64,000 nucleotides of DNA from Variovorax sp. PMC12. GTDB taxonomy: Bacteria > Pseudomonadota > Gammaproteobacteria > Burkholderiales > Burkholderiaceae_C. The stretch is taken from the NCBI RefSeq assembly GCF_003019815.1, contig NZ_CP027773.1, positions 5,139,501-5,203,500 of the forward strand, read 5' to 3'. Shown piece after piece: positions 9,455 to 17,796 of this stretch; the first letter of the stretch is position 1; each line of letters starts with the position of its first letter. Under the pieces are notes generated by a model. It worked only from the letters and a program-made list of their open reading frames with translations. It did no database searches and was not told the origin of the DNA. Both the position numbers and the translations under genes were made by a program.

Positions 9455-11302
9455 TCAACCCGTACGTTCGAGCGGGATCACATCGGCGCTCAGCGAACCC
9501 GGCTGGGCGGCAAGGTCCGACGCGAAGGTGAACGCCGGGCCCGCCCGGTGCTGCTTGACGTGGTACATCGCCCTGTCCGCCGCGCGCAGCAGCCGGGCCA
9601 GGGTGTCGCCGTCGCCTGGACGGCAGGCAATTCCCAGGCTCATGCCGACCGTGACGCTGCGGCCCTCGTATTCGACCGGTTGCGAGCCCGCCTCGATCAT
9701 GCGGCGGGCCATGAGGCTCATGGCGTCGCGTGAGGGCGTGCCGAGCACCAGCACCGCGAACTCGTCGCCGCCCAGCCTGGCAACCACGTCGTCCTTGCGC
9801 AATTGCGCGCGAAGCCGTTGGGCGATGGCGATCAGCACCTGGTCGCCGGCCGCGTGTCCGTGCGCGTCGTTCACGCCCTTGAACCCGTCCAGGTCGAGCA
9901 GCATCAGGGCGAAAGGCTGGCCCTTGTCCAGCAGTTCCTCGCCGCGGCTCTCGAAGCCGGCGCGGCTGGCGGCGCCGGTCAGCGCGTCGGTGCCCAGGGC
10001 CTCCACCAACTGTTGCGTGCGCGCGGTGAGCGCCTGCTCGGAGCGCAGCACGAGCTGCAGCCGCGAACCCATGGCCACGGCGAACACGATCAGCTCGGCC
10101 ACCAGCGCGCCCTGCGACACGTTCATCTGGTTCGGCGCCCACTCGATCCAGCCCCAGCTCGCGACCACGATCGCGCCGATGCCGCCCAGCAGCAGCGCCA
10201 CGCCGAAGAAGTAGAGCACTGCCGGCCAGTAGCGCCGCCGCATCGCGATCAGCGCGCCGATCACCATCACCACGGTCGATGCAATCACCGAGATCTGCAC
10301 CAGCCGGAAGGTCATCAGCGGATGGGCGCCCCAGTTGGCGTACGGAATGGCCAGCGCCAGCGCGACGGTGAAGGCCTGCACCAGCCAGTCCAGCGGCGGC
10401 GCGAAATGGCGCAGCCGCAGCAGCCGCCTGCCGAACTGCAGCTTGCAGATGGCCCAAAGCGCCGGCCCCGCGGTGTAGGCGAAGCCTGCCGCCGCGGGCC
10501 AGTGGGCGAAGGGGTAGCGCAAGGCGTGGCCGTTGATGCTGCCGAGGGCCAGCACGCCGCAGGCGCAAGACAGCATGTAGAAGCCGTACAGCCCCTCGCC
10601 GAACACCTTGAACAGGACCAGGCCATAGACCATCAGGCCGATCAGCACGCCGTAGGTCACGCCGTCGAACATGCGCTTGTCCTGCGTGGACTGCAGGTAG
10701 TCGGCCGGGTCCCAGACCGAAACGTCGTAGATGCGCGCGAACGTCGATTCGACCCGGAAGTACACGTCGTAGGTGCCTGGCCCGGGCAACCGGAAGCGCC
10801 AGGCCATCTGTTCGGACGCGGCCGGGCGGCTCGCCCACGGGTAGCGCATGCCGGTGGTGACCGGGGCGGCCAGCGCGTGGCCGTCTGCGTCGTAGGGGCC
10901 GTAGAAGCGCAGGTCGTGCGTCGAGACCGTCGGCACCAGCATGAGCCACTCGCGCGAGGCTTCGGCGGGGTCGGCCAGCCGCATCTGCAGCTTGAACCAG
11001 AGCACGCGGTCGGATTCCTTGCCCCGCAGCGGGTCGTCCGGGAAGGCGAACCTGGCCTCCTGCGGCGGCGTGCGCACCTGCTCGATGCTCAGCGACCGCG
11101 TCTTGTCCTCGAACACCTGCAGATGCCGCACGGCCGGCAGCCCGTTCGGCTGGTGCCGTATCAGCAGCGGCCCGCGCTGCGCGTCACCGGCCGGCTGGGC
11201 GGCGGCGACGGCTGACAGGAACAGCGCGAGCGCGGCGGCCACCAGCAGGCGCCAGGCAAGGCGCGTATCGGCGGCGCCGCGTAGGAAGAGGCGGGACATC
11301 AT
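9455..11302 (-). CDS. Diguanylate cyclase with 7TMR-DISM sensor
   Basis: Membrane receptor that makes cyclic di-GMP from two GTP. In its 615 aa there is a signal-anchor/secretion signal (about 15–35), a periplasmic 7TMR-DISM extracellular β-sandwich domain (about 45–190) and a block of seven hydrophobic helices (about 205–410). The C-terminal GGDEF domain has an intact RLGGDEF motif near residue 510. An inhibitory I-site RKDD lies five residues before GGDEF, so product inhibition is expected. It is monocistronic and faces a terminator. The ligand is unknown. Confidence 0.93.
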   Translation of the reverse strand: MMSRLFLRGAADTRLAWRLLVAAALALFLSAVAAAQPAGDAQRGPLLIRHQPNGLPAVRHLQVFEDKTRSLSIEQVRTPPQEARFAFPDDPLRGKESDRVLWFKLQMRLADPAEASREWLMLVPTVSTHDLRFYGPYDADGHALAAPVTTGMRYPWASRPAASEQMAWRFRLPGPGTYDVYFRVESTFARIYDVSVWDPADYLQSTQDKRMFDGVTYGVLIGLMVYGLVLFKVFGEGLYGFYMLSCACGVLALGSINGHALRYPFAHWPAAAGFAYTAGPALWAICKLQFGRRLLRLRHFAPPLDWLVQAFTVALALAIPYANWGAHPLMTFRLVQISVIASTVVMVIGALIAMRRRYWPAVLYFFGVALLLGGIGAIVVASWGWIEWAPNQMNVSQGALVAELIVFAVAMGSRLQLVLRSEQALTARTQQLVEALGTDALTGAASRAGFESRGEELLDKGQPFALMLLDLDGFKGVNDAHGHAAGDQVLIAIAQRLRAQLRKDDVVARLGGDEFAVLVLGTPSRDAMSLMARRMIEAGSQPVEYEGRSVTVGMSLGIACRPGDGDTLARLLRAADRAMYHVKQHRAGPAFTFASDLAAQPGSLSADVIPLERTG

Positions 11303-11443
11303 GGGATGTGCTGCAGCGGAGCGGGCAAAACGGCGGATTCTCGGGGAAAAGCATGGCGCTTGTTCGCACCGGCCGGCTGCGCAGCATCACTATCTGCCTC
11401 TCTTGTGCGAGATAGAGGCAATGACCAAGGGTAAACCCTTGGA

Positions 11444-12409
11444 TCAATCGACCCTGATGTTGCGTGCCCGGACCAGGGCACTCACCCGGCCCGTCTCGTC
11501 CTGCACGAACCTCGCGAATGCCTCCGGCGTGGTCCCCGCGGGTTCGAGGCCGAGTTGCAGCAGCTTCTGGCGCACCGTGGGATCGTTCACCGCCGCCTGC
11601 ACCGCCTTGCCGAGCTTCTGCACGATGTCGGGCGGCGTGCCCTTCGGAAGGAACACGCCGTTCCACTCGACCACGTTGTAGCCCGGCAGGCCCGACTCTC
11701 CGAGCGTCGGCGTGTCGGGCAGGGCCGGCACGCGTCGGGTGGAGCTCACGGCCAGCGCGCGCAGCTTGCCGGACTTCACATAGCCGAGGGTGGAAGCCAC
11801 GTTGCCGAAGTACGCCGACACCTGCCCGCCCATCAGGTCGGTGAGCGCGGGTGCGCCGCCCTTGTAGGGCACGTGCATCAGGTTGACCTTGGCCTGCTCG
11901 TTCAGCGCCTCGCCCGCGAGATGCGAGCCGGTGCCGCCGCCCGCCGACGCGAAGCTCAGCTTGCCGGGGTTCTTGCGCGCGAAGTCCAGGAACTCGGCCA
12001 CGGTCTTGTAGGGCGCGTTCTCCGGCACCACCAGGATCTGCGGCGCCGTGGCCACCAGCGACACCGGAATGAAGTCTTTCGCCGCGTCGAAGGGCAGCTT
12101 GCGCAGCGCAGGGTTCACCGAGAACGCCGATGCGTCGTAGAGCACCGTGTAGCCGTCGCCCGCCGCCTTGGCCACGTTGTCTTCGCCGATCACGCCGCCC
12201 GCGCCGGGCCTGTTGTCGATGACGATCTGCTGGCCCAGCGCCGCGCTCATCTGCTGCGCGACGATGCGCGCTGTGTTGTCGGCGCCGCCCCCGGCCGCGT
12301 AGGGCACGACCATGCGGATCGGCTTGTCGGGCCATGCCGCCCAGCCCAGCAGGGGCGCGCAGGCGGCGATGGCCGCGATCGTCTTCAGGACGCGTGTTGT
12401 CTTCTTCAT
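11444..12409 (-). CDS. Tripartite tricarboxylate (Bug) substrate-binding protein
   Basis: Periplasmic solute receptor of the TctC/Bug family, which captures small carboxylates. In its 321 aa there is a signal peptide (MKKTTRVLKTIAAIAACAPLLGWA), then AAWPDKPIRMVVPYAAGGGAD, the hallmark β-strand/loop, and the family VIDNRPGAGG segment. It is the last gene of the minus-strand catabolic run. No TctA/TctB membrane components are nearby, as is common for orphan Bug proteins in Comamonadaceae and Burkholderiales. Confidence 0.93.
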   Translation of the reverse strand: MKKTTRVLKTIAAIAACAPLLGWAAWPDKPIRMVVPYAAGGGADNTARIVAQQMSAALGQQIVIDNRPGAGGVIGEDNVAKAAGDGYTVLYDASAFSVNPALRKLPFDAAKDFIPVSLVATAPQILVVPENAPYKTVAEFLDFARKNPGKLSFASAGGGTGSHLAGEALNEQAKVNLMHVPYKGGAPALTDLMGGQVSAYFGNVASTLGYVKSGKLRALAVSSTRRVPALPDTPTLGESGLPGYNVVEWNGVFLPKGTPPDIVQKLGKAVQAAVNDPTVRQKLLQLGLEPAGTTPEAFARFVQDETGRVSALVRARNIRVD

Positions 12410-12432
12410 GCCGATGTCTCGATGTTCTTGGT

Positions 12433-13308
12433 TCAGGAAAAGTCGTAGAGGCGCGCCGGGTTGTCGACCAGCACGCGGCGGCGCACGGCTTCGTCGGGCA
12501 CCCATTGGTGAAGCAGGTCGAACAACTGCGCGTCGTCGGGCTTGGCGCCGCGCTCGGTGGGGTGGGGCCAGTCGCTGCCCCAAACCATGCGCTCGGGCGC
12601 ATGCCGCACCCAGGCCCGGGCAACGGCGGTGGTGTCGGCGTAGCCGCCTTCGGCGCCCAGCTTCGAATCGAGGTAGGCGCCGGACAGCTTGATCCAGGTG
12701 CGGCCGTTGTCCAGCAGCCGGCGCACGACCGCGAAGGCGGGGTGCGCCTGCGCATCCGGCAGCGCAAGCCGCGCGAGGTGGTCGAGGACGATGGTGCAGG
12801 GCAGCCGCTCGAGCAGGGCCGCGTGTTCGGCGATCTGGTCGGCGCTCCAGTGCAACTGCACATGCCAGCCGAGCGCGTGCACGCGGTGCGCGAGCGGCTC
12901 GACCATGGAGAAATCGGTGGTCGCGTGGGTTGGTGTGTAGAGCGTGAACCGGATGCCGCGAATGCCACCTGCGTGCAGCCGCACGAGCTCGTCGTCGCCC
13001 ACCTCGGGACGCACGACCGCCACGCCCCGCGTACTCGAAGCGCCGAGCGCGCGAATGGCCGCGAGCGTCACGCTGTTGTCGGTGCCGTGGATGCGCGGCT
13101 GCACGACGACGGTGCGCTGCGTGCCGATGCGCCGCTGCAGCAGGCGGTAGTCGTCGGCGGTGGCGTCGTCGACCATCGCATCGGGCGGGGCATGCAGCGC
13201 GAAGCGGCGGTCGTAGACATGCATGTGCGCATCGCAGGCACCCTCCGGCGCGTTGCTCGTGGACCGCTGCGTACCGCTGCTGTTGGGGCAGGCGATCTCG
13301 AGGCGCAT
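12433..13308 (-). CDS. Amidohydrolase, 2-pyrone-4,6-dicarboxylate hydrolase-like
   Basis: TIM-barrel metal-dependent hydrolase of the amidohydrolase-2 group. In its 291 aa the H-x-H motif is DAHMHVYD (about 26–33), later blocks are HVQLHW and VLDHLARL, and the barrel ends with MVWGSDWPHP carrying the catalytic Asp. The closest family is LigI-type lactone hydrolase. The neighbours (class III CoA-transferase and CoA-ester lyase) suggest it opens a lactone or cleaves a carboxylate in a small catabolic route; the substrate cannot be read from sequence. Confidence 0.85.
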   Translation of the reverse strand: MRLEIACPNSSGTQRSTSNAPEGACDAHMHVYDRRFALHAPPDAMVDDATADDYRLLQRRIGTQRTVVVQPRIHGTDNSVTLAAIRALGASSTRGVAVVRPEVGDDELVRLHAGGIRGIRFTLYTPTHATTDFSMVEPLAHRVHALGWHVQLHWSADQIAEHAALLERLPCTIVLDHLARLALPDAQAHPAFAVVRRLLDNGRTWIKLSGAYLDSKLGAEGGYADTTAVARAWVRHAPERMVWGSDWPHPTERGAKPDDAQLFDLLHQWVPDEAVRRRVLVDNPARLYDFS

Positions 13309-13311
13309 GGC

Positions 13312-14514
13312 TCAGCCCTGGCCGGTTCCCTTGCCGCGAGAGGCCAGCACGGCGCCTGTGTGCTGGCCCAGCGTCGGCGCCGCGAATGGCTCCGGGCCCG
13401 GCGTGCGGCCGAACTGCACGGGCCGCGTGAAGCCGCGGTAGCTGCCGAGCGTGGGGTGCGCGAACTCCGTCACCATGTCTTCGGCCAGCACCTGCGGGTT
13501 GTCGAACATGTCCTCGACGGTGCGTGCGGCGGCGCAGGGCACGTCTTCGCCGAAGCGCTCTTCCCACTCCAGCGCGCTGCGTTCGGCCAGCGCCGCGCGC
13601 AGCCGGGGAACGATCTCGGCGGAATGCTGCGCGCGCTTGCGCACCGAGTCGTAGCGCTCGTCGACCGCCAGCTCGGGCAGCCCGACCTTGGCGCACAGCG
13701 CCTGCCAGAAATGCGGCGTGTTGGCGGAGATGTACAGGTAGCCCTCGCGCGTGGGATGCAGGCCGGTGATGCCGCCGGAGCGCATGTCGCGCCCCACGTC
13801 CTTGGGCTCGCCTTCTGCCCACACCATGCGGGCCGACTGCATGGTGAGCGCGGAGCGCAGCAGTGACACGCCGACATACTGGCCGACGCCGCTCTTCTCG
13901 CGCTCGTACAGCGCCGAGGCCACGCCGGCGGCCACCAGCGCGGCCGCGTAGTAGTCGACCACCGAGCCGTAGAGGATCTCGGGCGGACCGCCGCGCTGGC
14001 CCTGCAGCGCGCACATGCCGGTCATGGTCTGCAGCACCTGGTCGTAGCCTGCCTTCTCGCGCAGCGGCCCGGTCTCGCCGTAGCCGGTGACGGCGCAGTA
14101 GATCAGGCGCGGATTGAGCGCCTTCAGCTGCTCGTAGCCGATGCCCAGCCGCGGCGGCACGCTGGGCCGGAAGTTGTGCACCAGCACGTCGGCCGTGCCC
14201 ACCAGCGTCTTCAGCGCGGCGAGGTCGTCCGCGTTCTTCAGGTCGAGCACCACGCCGAGCTTGCTGCGGTTCACGCCGATGAAGGCGCGGCTCTCCGCTT
14301 CCAGCGTCGAGGGGTACTTGCGCAGGTTGTCGCCCGCGGGCGGCTCGATCTTGATGACCTCCGCGCCCTGGTCGGCCAGCAGCGAGCAGCCGTACGGACC
14401 CGCGATGTAGGCGCTCAGGTCGAGCACGCGCAGGCCGCTCAGCGGACCCGCGGGGCCGCTGCGCGGGGGCAGGCGCGCGTCGTTGCCGGCATCGTGGGGT
14501 GGGGCGAGGCTCAT
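13312..14514 (-). CDS. CaiB/BaiF CoA-transferase family III protein
   Basis: Transfers CoA between carboxylic acids in the cytoplasm, as in formyl-CoA:oxalate transferases. In its 400 aa the N-terminal GPLSGLRVLDLSAYIAGPYG is the family signature, followed by DQGAEVIKIEPPAGD, an NRSKLGVVLDLK block and YCAVTGYGETGPL. The candidate catalytic Asp lies around SVVDYYAAAL (about residue 187). It is three bases upstream of the hydrolase gene and is therefore co-transcribed. Confidence 0.93.
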   Translation of the reverse strand: MSLAPPHDAGNDARLPPRSGPAGPLSGLRVLDLSAYIAGPYGCSLLADQGAEVIKIEPPAGDNLRKYPSTLEAESRAFIGVNRSKLGVVLDLKNADDLAALKTLVGTADVLVHNFRPSVPPRLGIGYEQLKALNPRLIYCAVTGYGETGPLREKAGYDQVLQTMTGMCALQGQRGGPPEILYGSVVDYYAAALVAAGVASALYEREKSGVGQYVGVSLLRSALTMQSARMVWAEGEPKDVGRDMRSGGITGLHPTREGYLYISANTPHFWQALCAKVGLPELAVDERYDSVRKRAQHSAEIVPRLRAALAERSALEWEERFGEDVPCAAARTVEDMFDNPQVLAEDMVTEFAHPTLGSYRGFTRPVQFGRTPGPEPFAAPTLGQHTGAVLASRGKGTGQG

Positions 14515-14529
14515 GGGTCTTCTCTCTTC

Positions 14530-15522
14530 TCAGTCTGCAGTGATGTTCTGTTGCCTGGCCAGCTTCTTCCAGCGCTCCACGTCGTCGGCGATCACGGTGC
14601 CGAACTGCGCCGGCGTGAGCGGCGTGGCGATCGCGCCTTCGCGCAGGAAGTTGGCCGCGATCGTGGGGCGCGCCAGGATCTGGTTGACGGCCTGGTTGAG
14701 CTTCGCGACCACGTCGCCCGGCGTGCCCGCCGGCGCCAGCAGGCCCCACCAGAGCTCGAACTCGTAGCCGGGCACCGCGGCGGACATCGGCGTGAGGTCG
14801 GGCGCGACGGGGCTCGGCTTGAGGCTGGTGATGCCGACGGCGCGCAGCTTGCCCGCGCGCACCATCGGCAGCAGCGACGGCCCGCTGGAGATCAGCAACT
14901 GGGTCTGGTTGCCGATCAGGTCGGTCACGGCCGGGCCCATGCCCTTGTAGGGGATGTGCGCGATCTGCAGGTCGCCCACCTTGGCCTTGAGCAGCTCGGT
15001 GCCGAACTGGTTGACGCTGCCCGAGCCCGAGGAGGCGTAGTTGTACTGGCCCGGCTTCGCCTTGATGGCTGCGATCAGCTCGGCGGGTGTCTTCGCGGGA
15101 AAGTCGTTGTTGACCGCGACGATGAAGGGGCCCTTGGCAAACATCGCCACGGGCGCGAGGCCCTTCACCGGATCGAAAGGCAGCTTCGACTGCACGGCCG
15201 CATTGGTCGTCATGCTGGAGGACACCGCCACCAGCGTGTAGCCGTCGGGCGTTGCGCGCGCCACCTGCGCGGTGCCGGTGTTGCCGCTGGCGCCGGGCCG
15301 GTTGTCGATGATCACCGGCTGCTTGAGCTCGTCGCCGAGTTCCTTGGCGATCTGGCGCGCAAAGGTGTCGTTCGAGCCGCCCGCGGGGTAGGGCACGACG
15401 ATGGTGATGGCCTTGGACGGATAGGCCGCCTGTTGTGCGAACGCCGTGCCGCCGGGCAGGCATGCAGCGGCGAATGCGATGGCTGCGAGGGCGCCCGGGC
15501 GAAGGATGGTGGGAATGCGCAT
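14530..15522 (-). CDS. Tripartite tricarboxylate (Bug) substrate-binding protein
   Basis: A second TctC/Bug-type periplasmic receptor in the cluster, 330 aa. The signal peptide covers about 1–29 (ends GTAFAQQA). YPSKAITIVVPYPAGGSND and VIIDNRPGASG are the family blocks. It differs clearly from the paralogue at 11444, so the cluster has two receptors, possibly for related acids. It lies 15 bases upstream of the CoA-transferase. Confidence 0.93.
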   Translation of the reverse strand: MRIPTILRPGALAAIAFAAACLPGGTAFAQQAAYPSKAITIVVPYPAGGSNDTFARQIAKELGDELKQPVIIDNRPGASGNTGTAQVARATPDGYTLVAVSSSMTTNAAVQSKLPFDPVKGLAPVAMFAKGPFIVAVNNDFPAKTPAELIAAIKAKPGQYNYASSGSGSVNQFGTELLKAKVGDLQIAHIPYKGMGPAVTDLIGNQTQLLISSGPSLLPMVRAGKLRAVGITSLKPSPVAPDLTPMSAAVPGYEFELWWGLLAPAGTPGDVVAKLNQAVNQILARPTIAANFLREGAIATPLTPAQFGTVIADDVERWKKLARQQNITAD

Positions 15523-15588
15523 GGTGTGTCTTGTCTCCTGGTTCTTGTGTGTATGCGTGCCTCGCCGAGGGGGGCAAGGCCTGTGCGT

Positions 15589-16458
15589 TCAGCCGGGCAG
15601 CAGCCCGAGCCCGCGCGCGCTCTCGACGATGGCGCGTGCGCGAAGCACGAAGGGGATGTCGATCATCTTTCCGTCCACCACATAGGCTCCGATGCCCTTG
15701 GCGTCCGCCTCGCGTGCCGCTTCGACCACCTTGCACGCGTGCGCGATCTCCTCGTCGGTGGGGCGGAACACTTCGTTCGCGATGGCGACCTGGCTCGGAT
15801 GGATGCAGGTCTTGCCGAGGAAGCCGAGGTTGCGCGCGAGCTTCGCCTCGGCGCGAAAGCCTTCGGCATCGCGGATGTCGGCGAATGCGCTGTCGTAGGC
15901 GTAGACACCGGCTTCGCCTGCGGCGATGCGCACCGCGAACATCGCCTGCTGGATCGCTTCCGGCGCGCGCCGCGCAATGCCCAGCGGTTCGAACAGGTCG
16001 CCGAGGCCCAGCTGCAGCCCCTTCACGCGGGGATGCGCGAGCGCGAGCTGCGAGGCCATGCGCAGGGCAGAGGGCGTTTCGATGTTCAGCAGCAAGCCGA
16101 TGGGTGTTGTCACGCCATGCGTTCGCTCGGCACGCTCGATGGCTTCCGCCGCAGCCTGCACGTGCGCCGGGCTCTCGGGCTTGGGCAGGTTGATCAGGTG
16201 CACGCCGGGCATCGCCACCGCGGCCACGTCGCGCTCGAAGTGCGGCGTGTCCATCGCGTTGACGCGCACGATCAGGGTCTTGCCGGCTGCTGCCGCATCG
16301 ACGCCCGCCAGCAGCTGGCGCACGCAGTCACGCGCCTCGTCCTTGCGCGCTTCGGAGACTGCATCTTCCAGGTCTAGACAAATGCCGTCAGCCGCGCTGT
16401 CCAGCGCCTTGGCGAACAGCTCGGGGCGTGTGCCGGGAACAAAGAGCTTGCTTCTCAT
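15589..16458 (-). CDS. CoA-ester lyase, HpcH/HpaI (CitE-like) family
   Basis: Cleaves a β-hydroxy or citramalyl/malyl-type CoA ester, Mg-dependent. In its 289 aa the start MRSKLFVPGTRPELFAKAL is the CitE signature, with D-x-E-D in CLDLEDAVSEARK. The metal-binding LLLNIETPSAL segment is at about 130 and LGLGDLFEPLG follows. It is the first gene of the minus-strand catabolic run, divergent from the LysR gene with a palindrome between. With the CoA-transferase it makes an activate-then-cleave pair. Confidence 0.92.
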   Translation of the reverse strand: MRSKLFVPGTRPELFAKALDSAADGICLDLEDAVSEARKDEARDCVRQLLAGVDAAAAGKTLIVRVNAMDTPHFERDVAAVAMPGVHLINLPKPESPAHVQAAAEAIERAERTHGVTTPIGLLLNIETPSALRMASQLALAHPRVKGLQLGLGDLFEPLGIARRAPEAIQQAMFAVRIAAGEAGVYAYDSAFADIRDAEGFRAEAKLARNLGFLGKTCIHPSQVAIANEVFRPTDEEIAHACKVVEAAREADAKGIGAYVVDGKMIDIPFVLRARAIVESARGLGLLPG

Positions 16459-16500
16459 GCCCGCAGTGTCCGCAGTCCATGAGATTAGAAAAACACATGC

Positions 16501-16523
16501 TTTCTATGATCAGATCATAGAAA
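16501..16523. promoter_or_regulatory. 23-bp perfect palindrome, likely LysR operator
   Basis: Arms TTTCTATGATC and GATCATAGAAA around a single central A. It lies 10 bases before the LysR start and 42 bases from the divergent lyase start. LysR-type regulators usually bind dyads with a T-N11-A core in exactly this kind of gap, so it likely serves autoregulation and activation of the catabolic run. Confidence 0.7.
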
Positions 16524-16533
16524 ATCTATCTTC

Positions 16534-17460
16534 ATGGAAACCGCCTACCTGCACAGCTTTCTATTGGTGGTGGAGTCCGGCTCGATGTCTGAGGCCGCGC
16601 GCCGGCTCGACCTCACGCCCGCCGCCGTGGCACAGCAGGTCCGCGCGCTGGAGCGCGAGCTCGGCGCGCCGCTGCTCGCGCGCGCCGGCCGCACGGTGCA
16701 ACCCACGGAGGCAGGGCACCAGCTGGTGCAGCGCGGGCGCAACCTGCTCAGGGAGGTGAGCGACATCAAGGCGCTGCTCGGCAGCGATGCGGCCGGCGGC
16801 GAGCTGCTGGTGGGCACCATCAACACCGCCATTCACAGCCTGCTGCCGGACATCCTGGCGCACTTCGTGAAGGCGCACCCGGGCGCCAAGGTGTTCCTGC
16901 AGTCGGGCACCACCGCCACGCTGCACAAGGCGCTGGCGCAGGGCGAGCTCGACGCGGCCGTGTGCCTCCATCCGACCTTCGCGCTGCCGAAGACCTTCGA
17001 CTGGTCGTTGCTGCGCGAAGAGCCGCTGGTGCTGCTCGCGCCCAGCCGCTTGGCGCGGCGCGATCCGCACGAACTGCTGAGGACATCGCCGCTGATCCGC
17101 TACGACCGCAACCTTGGCGGCGGCAAGCAGGCCGACCGTTACCTGCGCGCCGCGGGCATCGTGCCGCAGGAGCGTTTCGAGCTCAGCTCGCTGCTGGCGA
17201 TTGCAATGATGGTCGACCGCGGGCTCGGCGTTTCGATCGTGCCGGACATCGCATCGCCGCTGCTGGAAGGCCAGCGCATCGCCAAGATCGCGTTGCCGCT
17301 GCCTTCGGAGCCTCGGCGCTTCGGTGTGCTGTGGCTGCGCGCATCGCCGCGGTTGAGACTGATCGAGGGCTTCGTGGACAGCGCAGGGCAAGTCAGCGGA
17401 GGCAAGAGAACTTCACGCAGAAGTGCCGCATCCAGGGAGGCCCAAAAAAGCAGGCTATAA
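16534..17460 (+). CDS. LysR-family transcriptional regulator
   Basis: 308 aa with an N-terminal winged helix (about 1–60: LHSFLLVVESGSMSEAARRLDLTPAAVAQQVRALE in outline) and a C-terminal periplasmic-binding-like effector domain. It is divergent from the CoA-ester lyase gene and probably controls the lyase/CoA-transferase/hydrolase/Bug cluster in response to a pathway acid. Its stop codon overlaps the -10 box of the downstream tRNA-Arg. Confidence 0.92.
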   Translation: METAYLHSFLLVVESGSMSEAARRLDLTPAAVAQQVRALERELGAPLLARAGRTVQPTEAGHQLVQRGRNLLREVSDIKALLGSDAAGGELLVGTINTAIHSLLPDILAHFVKAHPGAKVFLQSGTTATLHKALAQGELDAAVCLHPTFALPKTFDWSLLREEPLVLLAPSRLARRDPHELLRTSPLIRYDRNLGGGKQADRYLRAAGIVPQERFELSSLLAIAMMVDRGLGVSIVPDIASPLLEGQRIAKIALPLPSEPRRFGVLWLRASPRLRLIEGFVDSAGQVSGGKRTSRRSAASREAQKSRL

Positions 17461-17461
17461 T
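17456..17461 (+). promoter_or_regulatory. -10 box of tRNA-Arg copy 1
   Basis: TATAAT, 10 bases before the tRNA, overlapping the LysR stop codon TAA (17458–17460). The same GCAGGCTATAAT context precedes the second tRNA-Arg copy. Confidence 0.7.
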
Positions 17462-17471
17462 CGAGAGCTTA

Positions 17472-17548
17472 GCGGCTGTAGCTCAGTTGGATAGAGTACT
17501 TGGCTACGAACCAAGGGGTCGTGGGTTCAATTCCTGCCAGCCGCACCA
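17472..17548 (+). tRNA. tRNA-Arg (ACG), copy 1
   Basis: A 77-base cloverleaf with encoded CCA. The acceptor is GCGGCTG/CAGCCGC, anticodon loop CTACGAA with anticodon ACG, T-arm GTTCAAT. It is identical in sequence to the copy at 17665. Confidence 0.97.
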
Positions 17549-17554
17549 CCTGTT

Positions 17555-17590
17555 AAAAAGCCCGGAAGATTCGTCTTCCGGGCTTTTTTC
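17555..17590 (+). terminator. Rho-independent terminator after tRNA-Arg copy 1
   Basis: 15-bp stem (17555–17569 with 17574–17588) with a TTCG tetraloop and a following T-run. Its A-rich left flank also makes it usable on the minus strand. Confidence 0.9.
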
Positions 17591-17648
17591 TTTGTGGGCT
17601 CCGCATCGTTCGCTCCGGAAAACCAAGAATCGGGTGAAAAAGGCAGGC

Positions 17649-17654
17649 TATAAT
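17649..17654 (+). promoter_or_regulatory. -10 box of tRNA-Arg copy 2
   Basis: TATAAT, 10 bases before the second tRNA-Arg, in the same GCAGGCTATAAT context as copy 1. Each copy therefore carries its own promoter. Confidence 0.7.
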
Positions 17655-17664
17655 TGCAAGCTGT

Positions 17665-17741
17665 GCGGCTGTAGCTCAGTTGGATAGAGTACTTGGCTAC
17701 GAACCAAGGGGTCGTGGGTTCAATTCCTGCCAGCCGCACCA
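17665..17741 (+). tRNA. tRNA-Arg (ACG), copy 2
   Basis: Identical 77-base copy of the tRNA-Arg at 17472, with its own promoter and terminator. This indicates a recent tandem duplication including the upstream promoter. Confidence 0.97.
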
Positions 17742-17749
17742 CTACAAGG

Positions 17750-17780
17750 AAAGCCCGCAACGTGAGTTGCGGGCTTTTTT
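17750..17780 (+). terminator. Rho-independent terminator after tRNA-Arg copy 2
   Basis: 12-bp stem (17750–17761 with 17766–17777), GTGA loop and a T-run to 17780. It sits 17 bases before the greB start, so greB needs a promoter inside or beyond it. Confidence 0.9.
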
Positions 17781-17796
17781 CATTTGGAGGATCTGC

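Noticed and set aside
11444..15736. A single 1430-codon frame over the catabolic cluster
   Set aside because: Only its last 321 codons (the Bug receptor) make a sensible protein; the remainder is Arg/Ala-rich out-of-frame read-through of the Bug, CoA-transferase and hydrolase genes.
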